Source: Streptomyces goshikiensis
GTDB lineage: Bacteria > Actinomycetota > Actinomycetes > Streptomycetales > Streptomycetaceae
Assembly: GCF_014650555.1 (NCBI RefSeq)
Contig: NZ_BMVE01000002.1
Coordinates: 682,001-746,000, forward strand
Length of the DNA: 64,000 nucleotides
Direction: 5' to 3'
The notes beneath the pieces are model-generated. The model was given only the letters and a program-made list of their open reading frames with translations, made no database searches and was not told where the DNA came from. Positions 41,385 through 50,617 of this stretch are shown in pieces (positions within the stretch are counted from its first letter, which is position 1; every line of letters starts with the position of its first letter). Both the position numbers and the translations under genes were made by a program.

Positions 41385-42248
41385 ATGGGCGGCGGCCGGG
41401 ACACGGCACTGGTGCTCGGCGGCGGGGGACTCACCGGCGTCGGCTGGGAGTCCGGGATCCTCTGCGGGCTCGCCCGCGCGGGCGTGGACCTGAGCCGCGC
41501 GGACCTCGTCGTCGGCACCTCGGCGGGCTCGCTCGTCGGCGCCCAGCTCACCTCCGGGCTCCTCACCCCCGAGGAGCTCTACGAGAGCCAGCTCGGCGAC
41601 GGCTCCGGGGAAGCGGTGGCCAGGTTCGGGGCCGGGCTCGTCGCCAGGTACGCCCTCGCGATGGCCCGCTCCCGGGACGCCACCGCCTACCGCCGCCGGG
41701 TCGGCGCCATGGCCCTGGCCGCCGCCGGGGGCGCCGACGAGAGCGAGCGGCGCGAGGTGCTGGCGGCCCGGCTCGTCTCGCACGAGTGGCCCGAGCGGCG
41801 CCTCGTCGTCACCGCCGTCGACGCGCTGAGCGGGGAACTGGCCGCCTTCGACCGGGAGAGCGGGGCCGGCCTGGTGGACGCCGTCTCGGCGAGCTGCGCC
41901 GTGCCCGGGGTGTGGCCGCCCGTGACGGTGGGACAGCGGCGGTTCATCGACGGCGGGATCCGCTCCGCGACCAACGCCGACCTGGCCGCCGGATACGCCC
42001 GCGTCGTGATCATCGCCCCCATGACGCTCGGCTCCGGGCTGGCCCCCTCGCCCGCCGCCCAGGCGGCGCGGCTGCGGGCGGCGGGGGCGCGGGTGCTGCT
42101 GATCACGCCGTCCCCGGCGGCTCGCAAGACCTTCGGGCGCAACGTGCTGGACCCGGCCCGGCGGGCCCCGGCGGCCCGGGCCGGGCTCGCGCAGGCCGCG
42201 GAGCACGCCGCCGAGGCCGCCGCGGTCTGGTCCGGCCCGGCGGCCTGA
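41385..42248 (+). CDS. Patatin-like phospholipase
   Basis: Predicted 287-aa Ser-Asp dyad lipid hydrolase. It has the oxyanion loop VLGGGGLTGVGWE at about residues 10-22, the nucleophile in GTSAGS at about 44-49, and the dyad Asp in FIDGGIRS at about 186-193. It probably hydrolyses acyl esters of phospholipids in the cytoplasm. There is no signal peptide. The next gene starts 10 bp downstream, so they are probably co-transcribed. Confidence 0.92.
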   Translation: MGGGRDTALVLGGGGLTGVGWESGILCGLARAGVDLSRADLVVGTSAGSLVGAQLTSGLLTPEELYESQLGDGSGEAVARFGAGLVARYALAMARSRDATAYRRRVGAMALAAAGGADESERREVLAARLVSHEWPERRLVVTAVDALSGELAAFDRESGAGLVDAVSASCAVPGVWPPVTVGQRRFIDGGIRSATNADLAAGYARVVIIAPMTLGSGLAPSPAAQAARLRAAGARVLLITPSPAARKTFGRNVLDPARRAPAARAGLAQAAEHAAEAAAVWSGPAA

Positions 42249-42258
42249 CAATGGAGGG

Positions 42259-43107
42259 GTGAGCGACGAACAGATCCCGGTGATCCGGGAAGTGGGCCAG
42301 GGCACCGCCAAGCTGATGCCGGACGTGGACCGGGAGCGGGCCTGGCTGCTGACCGTCGACGGGGCCCCGCAGTCGTACGTGGACCTCGACGAGCCGGAGC
42401 ACCTGGAGTTCGAGTACGTACGCCGGCTCGCGCACGTGCTCGACTGCGCGGCCGAACCGGGCGCCGGGCTGGACCTGCTGCACCTGGGCGGCGGCGCGCT
42501 GACCCTGCCCCGCTACGCGGCGGCGACCCGGCCCGGATCCCGCCAGACGGTGGTCGAGTTCGACGCGGGACTGGTGGAGCTGGTCGCGGAGCACCTCCCG
42601 CTGCCGGCCGGGGCGCGGGTCACGGTGCACGCCGCCGATGCCCGCGGCTGGCTGGAGGGCGCGGCCGCCGACAGCGCGGACCTCATCGTGGCCGACGTGT
42701 TCGGCGGCTCGCGGGTCCCGGCGCAGCTCACCTCCGCCGAGTACGCGAGGGAGGCGGCGCGGGTGCTGCGCCCGGGCGGGGTGTACGCGGCGAACCTGGC
42801 CGACGGAGCGCCGTTCGGCTTCCTGAAGGCCCAGCTGGCGAACTTCGGGGCCGTGTTCGGGGAGCTCGCGCTGATCGCCGAGCCGTCCGTACTGCGGGGG
42901 CGGCGGTTCGGGAACGCGGTGCTGGTCGCCTCGGACCGGGAGCTGCCGCTGGCGGCCCTGTCCCGGCGGTGCGTGGCGGACGCGTTTCCCGCCCGGGTGG
43001 AGGCGGGGGCGGCGCTGGCCCGGTTCGCGCGGGGCGCGCTGCCGGTGCCGGACGCGGCCGCGGTGCCCTCCCCGGTGCCGCCGGAGGGCGCGTTCAGCCT
43101 GGGCTGA
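42259..43107 (+). CDS. Spermidine synthase-like protein
   Basis: Predicted 282-aa Rossmann-fold protein of the spermidine synthase/methyltransferase type. The nucleotide motif LLHLGGGALTLPRYAA is at about residues 73-88, VEFDAGLVELV at 95-105 gives the ribose-binding acidic residue, and LIVADVFGGSRVPAQLTS fits the aminopropyltransferase active-site loop. It lacks the full N-terminal domain of true SpeE and could use another substrate. The GTG start follows the patatin gene by 10 bp (TGGAGGGG in the gap). Confidence 0.82.
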   Translation: MSDEQIPVIREVGQGTAKLMPDVDRERAWLLTVDGAPQSYVDLDEPEHLEFEYVRRLAHVLDCAAEPGAGLDLLHLGGGALTLPRYAAATRPGSRQTVVEFDAGLVELVAEHLPLPAGARVTVHAADARGWLEGAAADSADLIVADVFGGSRVPAQLTSAEYAREAARVLRPGGVYAANLADGAPFGFLKAQLANFGAVFGELALIAEPSVLRGRRFGNAVLVASDRELPLAALSRRCVADAFPARVEAGAALARFARGALPVPDAAAVPSPVPPEGAFSLG

Positions 43108-43125
43108 AGCCCGGGCCGACCGCAC

Positions 43126-43143
43126 CCGCCGCGTCCGCGGCGG
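43126..43143. terminator. Convergent terminator
   Basis: CCGCCGCG-TC-CGCGGCGG: 8-bp perfect dyad between two genes that end facing each other. Confidence 0.55.
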
Positions 43144-43144
43144 T

Positions 43145-44479
43145 TCAGACCGTGGTGTCGTAGGCCTCGGCCGGGGCGGTGGCGGTCGGTCCCGGGGGGA
43201 CGGCGGCGGTGGGCTTCGGGGGTTTGCGGGTCATCCTGCGGACGTCCGGGACGAGCAGGACGGCCGCGGTGCCGAGGATGACCAGGGCGGCGCAGCCCCA
43301 CAGCGCCGAGGTCCGTCCGAAGGCGGTCTCGGCCGGGCCGGCCAGCGCGGTGGCCAGCGGCAGCATCGACACCGAGCCGAACCAGTCGTAGGCCGAGACG
43401 CGGGAGAACTTCTCCTCGGGGATCTCCTGGTGCATCGTGGTCATCCAGTTCACGCCGAACACCTCGATGGCCAGCCCGCTGACCAGCATCACGGCGCACA
43501 GGCCCCACACCGGCAGGGGCACCGCCAGCCCGGCCGACGGCAGCGCCAGCGGGAACACGCACAGGGTGCCGACCAGCAGCAGCCGGCGGGGCTTCCAGAA
43601 CATCATCAGGACGGCCCCGGCGATCGTGCCGACGCCGAAGCAGGCCAGGGCCAGACCCCAGGGGGCGGGGCCGCCCAGCCGGTCCCGGGCGACGAGCGGA
43701 CCGTAGACCGCCTCCGCGGCGCCCACGACGGCGACGACGACGGAGAACTGGAGCACGATGCTCCACAGCCAGGGGCGGGTCTTGACCTCGACCCAGCCCT
43801 CGCGCAGGTCGGCCAGCAGACCGCCGCCGGGGGCCCGGCCGGGGACGTGGCTCACGTCCAGGAAGGCCCGCAGGGCTCCGGCGACCGCGAACGCGGCCGC
43901 GTCCACCGCCAGTACCCAGCCCGGGCCGATCGCGGCGATCATGGCTCCGCCGAGGGCGGCGCCGCCGATGCCGGCGCCGTTCATCGCCATCCGGAAGAGG
44001 GCGAAGGCGCGGTTGGAGTGCTCGCCGGAGACGCTGGAGAGCAGCATCCCCTCGGCGGCCGGGCTGAAGAACGCCGTACCGGTGCCGCAGAGCGCGGTGA
44101 GCAGCATCATCTGCCACAGCTGTGGGTCGCCGGTCAGGACCAGGGCGGCGAAGGCGGCCTGCGAGACGCAGTTCAGCGCGTTGGCCGCGACCATCACGCG
44201 GTGCCGGGGCAGCCGGTCGGCGAGGGCGCCGCCTATGAGGAGGAAGAGGACGAGCGGCAGCGTACGGGCGGCGGCCACGAGGCCGACGTCACCGCCGGAG
44301 CCGCCGGCTTCCAGGACCGCGAACGAGGCCGCGATGAGCGCTCCGTGGCTGCCGAGGTTCGTCACGACGGCCGCACCGGTCAGCAGGGTGTAGTTGCGGC
44401 CGGCCCACTCGGGTCTGCGGCGGCGGGGTGCGGACGTACGGAAGGTGTCGCGGGGGGTGTCGGCGGGGGGAGAGCTCAC
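43145..44479 (-). CDS. MFS transporter
   Basis: Predicted 444-aa major facilitator with 12 transmembrane helices, of the MFS_3/EntS-like drug and siderophore exporter group. The loop 2-3 motif reads GGALADRLPRHRVMV (about residues 82-96), a clear motif A variant. Both ends are cytoplasmic; the C-terminal tail is Pro/Thr-rich. The substrate is unknown. It stands alone on the minus strand. Confidence 0.88.
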   Translation of the reverse strand: MSSPPADTPRDTFRTSAPRRRRPEWAGRNYTLLTGAAVVTNLGSHGALIAASFAVLEAGGSGGDVGLVAAARTLPLVLFLLIGGALADRLPRHRVMVAANALNCVSQAAFAALVLTGDPQLWQMMLLTALCGTGTAFFSPAAEGMLLSSVSGEHSNRAFALFRMAMNGAGIGGAALGGAMIAAIGPGWVLAVDAAAFAVAGALRAFLDVSHVPGRAPGGGLLADLREGWVEVKTRPWLWSIVLQFSVVVAVVGAAEAVYGPLVARDRLGGPAPWGLALACFGVGTIAGAVLMMFWKPRRLLLVGTLCVFPLALPSAGLAVPLPVWGLCAVMLVSGLAIEVFGVNWMTTMHQEIPEEKFSRVSAYDWFGSVSMLPLATALAGPAETAFGRTSALWGCAALVILGTAAVLLVPDVRRMTRKPPKPTAAVPPGPTATAPAEAYDTTV

Positions 44480-44495
44480 CTGTGGACTATCCCCG

Positions 44496-44535
44496 CCCCG
44501 GGCCGAGAATCCAAACGGATAACCGGCCCGGGGCC
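44496..44535 (-). terminator. Terminator of the membrane-anchored protein gene
   Basis: GCCCCGGGCCG and CGGCCCGGGGC form an 11-bp perfect stem with an 18-nt loop, six bases after the stop of the minus-strand gene at 44542. Confidence 0.75.
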
Positions 44536-44541
44536 TTGGAG

Positions 44542-45579
44542 TCAGCTGGTGATGAGGCGGACCGAGCTCAGGATCTTCTCGTAGGTCTCCTGCTTGACCT
44601 CACCCTCGACGCCGGCGGCGCCGTACAGCACCCAGGTGGCGAAGTCGCCCTTGGTGTTCTTGAAGCTGAAGGCGATGCTCTTGCCGTCGGAGGAGCACTT
44701 GTTCTCCTTCGGCACCGGGCTCGCCGTCGCGGTGACGACGTGGCCCTTGAGGCCGGAGGCGGTGGTGTACTCCTTGGGCTGCGTGGACTTCACGACCTCC
44801 CGCGGGTTCTTCACCGTCTGCGCGTACGCGGCGAACACCCAGCTCTCGGCGGCGTTCACGGAGGCCTCGGCGGTGTCCTTGGCGCCCTGGGCGCCCTTGG
44901 TGCCGGTGCCGGCCAGCGAGGTCGTCTCCTCACTGCCGTTCTTGTCGGAGTCGACCTTGCACCAGTCCTCCTTGAGGAAGGCGGGCGCCGACATCATGAC
45001 GAAGGCGGAGCCGTCCTTCTTCTTCTCGTCCTCGAAGCCCGTGGACATGCCGGAGCTCGCGACGTTCCACTCCGGGGGAACGTCGAAGACGGTCCCGTGC
45101 TTCGGGTTGACGACCACCTTCCAGCCGGGGATGACCGGCTTGATCTCGTCCTCGGAGCGGGGGTTGCCGCTCGGGGCGGCCGGCGCGGCCGAGCTCGGGG
45201 GCGCCGAAGAGGCCGCGGCGGGCTTGTCGTTCGCCTCGGTGTTCTTCTTGCCGTCCCGGGTCAGGACGAAGGCGCCCGTGGCGGCCGCCGCCACGACGAC
45301 CGCGGAGGCCGCGACGATGGCGACCGTCTTGGTGGCGTACGGGCTGGTGCCGCCGCCCCGCGGGGCGGCCGGCTGCTGCGGGGCCTGGCCCCAGGGCTGG
45401 GTGGGAGGCGGCGTCTGGTAGCCCGCCTGCGGGTATCCGTAACCGGGCTGCTGCTCGCCGAACCCCGGCTGCTGCTGGTTGTACGGGTTCGGCTGTCCCG
45501 GCTGCTGCTGGTACGGGTTCTGTTGCGCGTCCTGGGGGTTCTGTTCGCCCCCGGGCGGCTGCTGCTGTCCTGGCCACAT
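44542..45579 (-). CDS. Membrane-anchored extracellular protein with PQ-rich N-terminus
   Basis: Predicted 345-aa protein. Residues 1-75 are Gln/Pro/Tyr/Gly-rich and cytoplasmic (begins MWPGQQQPPGGEQNPQ), a single transmembrane helix follows at about 84-106 (TVAIVAASAVVVAAAATGAFVLT), then a Ser/Ala/Pro linker and an outside domain from about residue 150. That domain contains two Cys that may pair and ends with EKILSSVRLI, like PsbP/lipoprotein-type domains of Streptomyces. No enzyme motif is recognised. The start is set by the conserved N-terminal repeat region; upstream frame continuation is a shadow. Confidence 0.82.
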   Translation of the reverse strand: MWPGQQQPPGGEQNPQDAQQNPYQQQPGQPNPYNQQQPGFGEQQPGYGYPQAGYQTPPPTQPWGQAPQQPAAPRGGGTSPYATKTVAIVAASAVVVAAAATGAFVLTRDGKKNTEANDKPAAASSAPPSSAAPAAPSGNPRSEDEIKPVIPGWKVVVNPKHGTVFDVPPEWNVASSGMSTGFEDEKKKDGSAFVMMSAPAFLKEDWCKVDSDKNGSEETTSLAGTGTKGAQGAKDTAEASVNAAESWVFAAYAQTVKNPREVVKSTQPKEYTTASGLKGHVVTATASPVPKENKCSSDGKSIAFSFKNTKGDFATWVLYGAAGVEGEVKQETYEKILSSVRLITS

Positions 45580-45675
45580 GGCCGGTAACGATAGTGGGAC
45601 CGGGGGCGGCGGGTAACGGCCGCCCCCGTAACAGGTCTGGTCAAGGACGTCTACTCGTGGGTAACATCGCGTCCC

Positions 45676-46128
45676 ATGAGCGCAGACCAGATGAACGTGG
45701 GCGAACTGCTCGCCGCGACCGTGCCGATGGCCCGGACCCTGAACCTCCAGTTCCTGGAGACCACCCCGGAGCGCGCCGTCGTCCGCCTTCCGGACCAGCC
45801 CGACTTCCACAACCACGTCGGCGGTCCGCACGCGGGAGCCATGTTCACCCTGGCCGAGTCCGCGAGCGGCGCCATCGTGCTGGCCGCCTTCGGTGACCAG
45901 CTCTCGCGCGCCGTGCCGCTGGCCGTCAGCGCCGAGATCGGCTACAAGAAGCTCGCCAAGGGCGTCGTGACGGCCACCGCCACCCTGGGCCGTCCCGTCG
46001 CCGAGGTCGTCGCCGAGCTCGACGCCGGCGGTCGCCCCGAGTTCCCCGTCACCATCGCGATCCAGCGTGAGGACGAGGCCGTGACGGGCGAGATGACGGT
46101 CGTCTGGACCCTCCGCCCGAACGCGTAG
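45676..46128 (+). CDS. Hotdog-fold thioesterase-like protein (DUF4442/PaaI type)
   Basis: Predicted 150-aa hotdog-fold protein. The segment HNHVGGPHAGAMFTLAESASGAIVL at about residues 46-70 gives the central helix and the usual HGG-like active-site context, with PHAG in place of HGG. It probably acts on acyl-CoA or acyl-ACP thioesters. It is monocistronic, divergent from the membrane-anchored protein gene and followed by a strong terminator. Confidence 0.88.
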   Translation: MSADQMNVGELLAATVPMARTLNLQFLETTPERAVVRLPDQPDFHNHVGGPHAGAMFTLAESASGAIVLAAFGDQLSRAVPLAVSAEIGYKKLAKGVVTATATLGRPVAEVVAELDAGGRPEFPVTIAIQREDEAVTGEMTVVWTLRPNA

Positions 46129-46146
46129 CGGGCCGACGGTGGAGGA

Positions 46147-46182
46147 GTGCGGGGCCGCGTCCGAAAGGGCGCGGCCCCGCAC
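46147..46182 (+). terminator. Terminator after the thioesterase gene
   Basis: GTGCGGGGCCGCG and CGCGGCCCCGCAC form a perfect 13-bp stem, 10-nt loop, then TTGTCTCT. Confidence 0.88.
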
Positions 46183-46261
46183 TTGTCTCTTCCGCCCGAT
46201 CCGCGGCGGGCGGGATCCCGCGCCGCTAGAGTCCCTCGCACGACGAAGGGGAGGGGTTCGC

Positions 46262-46471
46262 GTGAACAAGACGGCCAAGGTCAGTGTCAGCCTCGACGCG
46301 GAACTGGTGGTGGAGGTCATGGTGCTCGCCGGGATCGGCTCGCCCCAGGACGCGGTGGAAGCCGTCGTACGGGACTACATCGCCCGCGGCCACCGCACCG
46401 AGGCGCGGGTCCAGACCCAGGACGAACCCCGCCGGGAACCCGACGCCGCGCGGCGGCCGCCGCAGGGCTGA
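46262..46471 (+). CDS. VapB-like small protein, no partner toxin
   Basis: Predicted 69-aa protein. The N-terminal half, KTAKVSVSLDAELVVEVMVLAG followed by SPQDAVEAVVRDYIARGH, resembles the ribbon-helix-helix part of VapB/DUF2191 antitoxins. The C-terminal third is charged and disordered. No PIN-domain or other toxin gene flanks it; a GH3 gene follows after a terminator. It could be an orphan DNA-binding protein. GTG is preceded by AAGGGGAGGGG. Confidence 0.72.
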   Translation: MNKTAKVSVSLDAELVVEVMVLAGIGSPQDAVEAVVRDYIARGHRTEARVQTQDEPRREPDAARRPPQG

Positions 46472-46529
46472 ACCTCGGCGGCGCGGTGGCGCGTCAGGGG
46501 CGGGCCCGCGGGGCGGGCGGCGCACAGTG

Positions 46530-46568
46530 GTCGGCGGGAGCGGTCCGGCGCGGGCCGCTCCCGCCGAC
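46530..46568 (+). terminator. Terminator between the VapB-like gene and GH3 gene
   Basis: GTCGGCGGGAGCGG and CCGCTCCCGCCGAC form a perfect 14-bp stem with an 11-nt loop. Confidence 0.85.
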
Positions 46569-46610
46569 TGACGCCGGTCGACTCCGATGCCGACTCCGCG
46601 GGGAGCGCCC

Positions 46611-49118
46611 ATGAGCGAGGCCTTGTCCAGACGATCCGCGATCCGGCTGCTCGGGGCGGCGGGCGCCGCGCTCGGGGCGGGGGGCTGCTCCGCCGCCCTC
46701 CCGACGGACGCGGCGCTGCGGCGGCCCCCCTCACCCGCCGCGGCCGGGGGCGCCGCCCGCCCCGGGAGCGCGGCCCGCGTCGACGCCCTGCTCGGCCGGC
46801 TCACCCTGGAGGAGAAGACCGCCCTGCTGCACGGCGCGCAGGACCCGGCCCCGCTCGGCCAGGCCGGCTACGTACCCGGCGTACCGCGCCTCGGCATCCC
46901 GGAGCTGCGCTTCGCCGACGGGCCCGCGGGGGTGCGGGTCGCCCGGCCCGCCACCGCACTGCCCGCGCCGGTCCTGCTCGCCTCCGCCTTCGACCCCGGC
47001 CTCGCCCGCGAGTACGGCCGGGTCCTCGGCCGGGAGGGCCGCGCGCTCGGCCAGGACGTCCTGCTCTCGCCCATGGTCAACCTGATCCGCACCCCTTTCG
47101 CCGGGCGGAACTTCGAGACCCTCTCCGAGGACCCCCGGCTGACGGCCGACCTGGTCGGCGAACTCGTGCGCGGCATCCAGGACGAGGGGCTCATCGCCGG
47201 CGTCAAGCACTTCGCCCTCAACAACCAGGAGCAGGGCCGCGACACCATCGACGTCGTCGCCGCCGAACAGACGCTGCACGAGACCGAACTGCGGGGCTTC
47301 GAGGCCGCCGTGGCCGCCGGCGCCGGAGCGGTGATGGGCGCGTACAACAAGGTCAACGGCACCTACGCCTGCGAGAGCAAGCCGCTGCTCGACGAACTGC
47401 TGCGCGGCGGCTGGGGGTTCGACGGCTGGGTGATGTCCGACCGGGGCGCCGCCCACAGCACCGTCGCCTCCATCAACGCCGGCCTCGACATGGAGATGCC
47501 CGACGGCACCCACTTCGGCGCCCCGCTGCGCGAGGCCGTGCGGGCCGGCTCCGTGCCCGAGGAGGCCGTGGACCTCGCGGTGCGCCGGGTGCTGACCACC
47601 ATGGACCGGTTCGGACTGCTGACGGACCGCCCCGCCGCCCGCCCCGCGCGCGACGCAGCCGCCGGAGCCCGGACCGCCCGCCGGGTCGCCGCCGCCGGGG
47701 CGGTGCTGCTGCGCAACGAGCACGCCACGCTGCCGCTGACCGGGGCCGGCGCTCGGTCCATCGCGGTGATCGGACCGACCGGCCAGGTCCCCTTCGTCGG
47801 CGGCGGCGGCAGTGCGCACGTGGTCCCCGACCGGGCGGCCGCACCGCTCGACGCCATCCGGCAGCGCGCCGGGAACGGCGCAACCGTCCGCCACGCGCTC
47901 GGCGAGGACGTCTACGGGCGCCCCCTCCCCGCCGGCCTGCTGACGCCCGCCGCCGCCCTCGACGACCGGGCCGTCGCTCCCGGGGGGCGCTGGAGCCACG
48001 AGGGCGGCTTCAGCCTCGCCGCCGACGACGAATGGACCCTCACCGTCCACTACACCGGGAAGCGGCCGAGCGTCCGCCTCGACGGCGAGGAACTGTTCCC
48101 CGTCCGGGAGGGCGTCGCCGAGGACTTCGCGGGCGGCCTCCTCTCCGCCGCGCCCGACGGCCGCGCCGTCCGCCGCCGCACCCTCGCGCTCAAGGAGGGC
48201 CCCCACCGGCTCGCCGTCAGCGCCGAGGGCGGCGAGCGGGGCCAGCGCTTCCGGCTCCGGCACACCACCGGGGCGACCCGGGCCGCCGATCTCGCCGAGG
48301 CCGTGAAGACCGCCAAGGCGGCCCGCAGCGTGGTGCTGTTCGCCTACGAGGACGCCACCGAGGGCAGGGACCGTACCTCCCTGGGACTGCCGGGGGGACA
48401 GGACCGGCTGATCGAGGCGGTCACCGCCGCGAACCCGCGCACCACGGTCGTGCTCAACACCTCCTCCAGTACGACCATGCCGTGGCTCTCCCGTACCGGA
48501 GCGGTCCTCCAGATGTACTACCCGGGCCAGGAGGGCGCGGCCGCCACCGCCGACCTCCTCTTCGGGGACGTGGACCCGGGCGGCCGCCTCACCCAGACCT
48601 TCCCGGCCGACGAACTGGCCACCCCCGTCGGCGGCGACCTGCTGCGCTACCCCGGGCTGGGCGGCCGCCAGGAGTACACCGAGGGCGTGTACGTCGGCCA
48701 CCGCTGGTACGACGAGCGCAAGGTGGCCCCGCTGTTCCCGTTCGGGCACGGGCTCTCGTACACGACCTGGGAGTACGAGAAACCGGTCGTCCGGGCGGAG
48801 CGCGGCGGGCTGCGCGTCGAGTTCACCCTGCGCAACACCGGCCGCCGCAAGGGGACGGAGGTGGCACAGGTCTACGTCGGCCCCTCCCCGGACCTGAAGC
48901 TGGACCAGCCGGTGCGCGCCCTGGCCGGCTACCGGCGGCTGACGCTGGCGCCGGGGGAGGCGCGGCGGGTGGTGATCGACGTCGATGCCCGGGCGCTGTC
49001 GTCCTGGGACCCGGAGGCGCGCGGCTGGGTGCTGGGTTCCGGCCGTCGGGAGGTGTTCGTGGGCCGTTCCTCCAGGGAACTCCCACTGCGGGCAAAGGCT
49101 GTGGTGAGGAGCGGATAG
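46611..49118 (+). CDS. Tat-exported GH3 beta-glucosidase lipoprotein
   Basis: Predicted 835-aa family 3 glycoside hydrolase. The signal has the twin arginine LSRRSAIRLLG (residues 5-15) and ends in a lipobox, GAGGC, with lipidated Cys near residue 25, so it is exported folded and anchored outside. The N-terminal barrel has LRFADGPAGVRV, the KHFALNNQE substrate loop, and the nucleophile D277 in VMSDRGAAHS (usual SDWGA). The C-terminal sandwich begins near 360, contains a short PA14-like insert (about 450-540), and ends in an Fn3-like domain. It should release terminal beta-linked glucose or xylose. ATG follows GGGGAG. Confidence 0.92.
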   Translation: MSEALSRRSAIRLLGAAGAALGAGGCSAALPTDAALRRPPSPAAAGGAARPGSAARVDALLGRLTLEEKTALLHGAQDPAPLGQAGYVPGVPRLGIPELRFADGPAGVRVARPATALPAPVLLASAFDPGLAREYGRVLGREGRALGQDVLLSPMVNLIRTPFAGRNFETLSEDPRLTADLVGELVRGIQDEGLIAGVKHFALNNQEQGRDTIDVVAAEQTLHETELRGFEAAVAAGAGAVMGAYNKVNGTYACESKPLLDELLRGGWGFDGWVMSDRGAAHSTVASINAGLDMEMPDGTHFGAPLREAVRAGSVPEEAVDLAVRRVLTTMDRFGLLTDRPAARPARDAAAGARTARRVAAAGAVLLRNEHATLPLTGAGARSIAVIGPTGQVPFVGGGGSAHVVPDRAAAPLDAIRQRAGNGATVRHALGEDVYGRPLPAGLLTPAAALDDRAVAPGGRWSHEGGFSLAADDEWTLTVHYTGKRPSVRLDGEELFPVREGVAEDFAGGLLSAAPDGRAVRRRTLALKEGPHRLAVSAEGGERGQRFRLRHTTGATRAADLAEAVKTAKAARSVVLFAYEDATEGRDRTSLGLPGGQDRLIEAVTAANPRTTVVLNTSSSTTMPWLSRTGAVLQMYYPGQEGAAATADLLFGDVDPGGRLTQTFPADELATPVGGDLLRYPGLGGRQEYTEGVYVGHRWYDERKVAPLFPFGHGLSYTTWEYEKPVVRAERGGLRVEFTLRNTGRRKGTEVAQVYVGPSPDLKLDQPVRALAGYRRLTLAPGEARRVVIDVDARALSSWDPEARGWVLGSGRREVFVGRSSRELPLRAKAVVRSG

Positions 49119-49175
49119 GCTGCCCGTTCGGCGCGCCGCAGGGGACGCGTCGCCGCGATACGGGAGGACGTACCG

Positions 49176-49859
49176 GTGCACATCCAGGAATGGCTGGAGA
49201 CGATTCCGGCGGTCAGCATCTATCTCCTGGTGGGTCTGGTCATCGGCCTGGAGAGCCTCGGCATACCGCTGCCGGGCGAGATCGTCCTCGTCAGCTCCGC
49301 GCTGCTGGCCTCTCAGCACGGGGAGATCGACCCCGTGGTGCTGGGCGTCTGCGCGAGCGTCGGGGCGATCGTGGGCGACTCCATCGGCTACGCGATCGGA
49401 CGCCGGGGAGGCAAGCCGCTGCTGGAGAAGCTAGGCCGGCGCTTCCCGAAGCACTTCGGCCCGGAGCACGTCGCGCTGGCGGAACGCTCCTTCGACCGGT
49501 GGGGCATGTGGGCCGTCTTCTTCGGGCGGTTCGTGGCGCTGCTGCGGATCTTCGCGGGGCCGCTGGCCGGTGTGCTGCGCATGCCGTACTGGCGGTTCCT
49601 GATCGCCAACGTCCTCGGCGGGATCCTGTGGGCGGGCGGCACGACGGCCGTCATCTACTCGGTCGGAGTCGTCGCGGAGCCGTGGCTGAAGCGGTTCTCC
49701 TGGGCGGCGCTGGCGGCGGCCGTGCTGTTCGGCCTGGTGGTGACGCTGGTGATGCGGAGCCGGATGAAGAAGGCGGCCAAGTCCCTCCCGGTCCCGACCC
49801 CGGCCGCCTCCACCGAGGACGCCCCGGCCGAAGACGCCCGGGCGGCTGTCTCCGACTGA
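49176..49859 (+). CDS. DedA family membrane protein
   Basis: Predicted 227-aa membrane protein of the DedA family. It has the family segments LESLGIPLPGEIVLVSSALLA at about residues 27-47 and FFGRFVALLRIFAGPLAGVLRM at about 114-135, with GDSIGYAIGRRGGKPLL between. DedA proteins are linked to lipid-carrier flipping and membrane potential. GTG start with GGGAGGA upstream. The tail is Pro/Ala-rich and cytoplasmic. Confidence 0.92.
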   Translation: MHIQEWLETIPAVSIYLLVGLVIGLESLGIPLPGEIVLVSSALLASQHGEIDPVVLGVCASVGAIVGDSIGYAIGRRGGKPLLEKLGRRFPKHFGPEHVALAERSFDRWGMWAVFFGRFVALLRIFAGPLAGVLRMPYWRFLIANVLGGILWAGGTTAVIYSVGVVAEPWLKRFSWAALAAAVLFGLVVTLVMRSRMKKAAKSLPVPTPAASTEDAPAEDARAAVSD

Positions 49860-49934
49860 GGCGCCGGCCTCCCGGCCGGCGCGCGGGCGGCCCGGGCCGG
49901 TCCCGCGGCCCGGCCGGCCCCTGCCGGGCGGGCG

Positions 49935-50486
49935 CTACGGGTTCGGGGTGACCGAGGCGGCGTGCTGCTTCGCCAGTTCCCCGTACATCAGGGCGTTGAC
50001 CTTGATGCCCTCGCGCTCCTCGTCCGTCAGCTCGCGCCGCACCTTCGCCGGTACGCCCGCGACCAGCGAGCCGGGCGGGACCACCATGCCCTGCGGGACC
50101 AGCGCCTGCGCGGCCACCAGCGAGCCGGCGCCGATCACCGCGCCGTTCAGCACCGTCGCGCCCATCCCGATCAGGCAGTCGTCCTCCACCGTGCAGCCGT
50201 GCACCACCGCGTTGTGGCCGATGGAGACGCGCTCGCCGATCGAGACCGGGAAGCCGGGGTCGACGTGGATCGTGCAGTTGTCCTGCACGTTGCTGTCGGC
50301 GCCGAGCACGATCGGGCCGCAGTCGGCGCGCAGCACCGCCGAGTACCAGATGCTGGCGCCGGAGGCCATGGTGACGTCGCCGACCACGACGGAGGTGGGC
50401 GCGGCGAAGGCCGTGGGGTCGATCCGGGGGCTCCTGCCGTTCACGCCCGCCACGAGTGCCCGGCCCTGATCCGTCTGATGCGTCAT
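49935..50486 (-). CDS. Gamma-carbonic anhydrase-like protein
   Basis: Predicted 183-aa left-handed beta-helix hexapeptide-repeat protein of the gamma-CA family (YrdA/CaiE-like). The metal His ligands lie in DNCTIHVD and SIGHNAVVHG at about residues 69-98. The C-terminus has the trimer-forming helix (RELTDEEREGIKVNALMYGELAKQHA). Carbonic anhydrase activity varies in this family. The start is the ATG after AAGAGAAGA-like sequence; earlier in-frame codons are not coding. Confidence 0.9.
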   Translation of the reverse strand: MTHQTDQGRALVAGVNGRSPRIDPTAFAAPTSVVVGDVTMASGASIWYSAVLRADCGPIVLGADSNVQDNCTIHVDPGFPVSIGERVSIGHNAVVHGCTVEDDCLIGMGATVLNGAVIGAGSLVAAQALVPQGMVVPPGSLVAGVPAKVRRELTDEEREGIKVNALMYGELAKQHAASVTPNP

Positions 50487-50617
50487 CTTCTCTTCCTCAG
50501 TCCTTCGTGTCCGGGTGCCTGCCGCGCTACCGGCACGGTAGGCCACCACCCCCGCCCGGTCCGCGATGGGGTGAAGATCACGGCGCGGTCCGGGTGCGGG
50601 GGCGTTACGGTGGCCCG

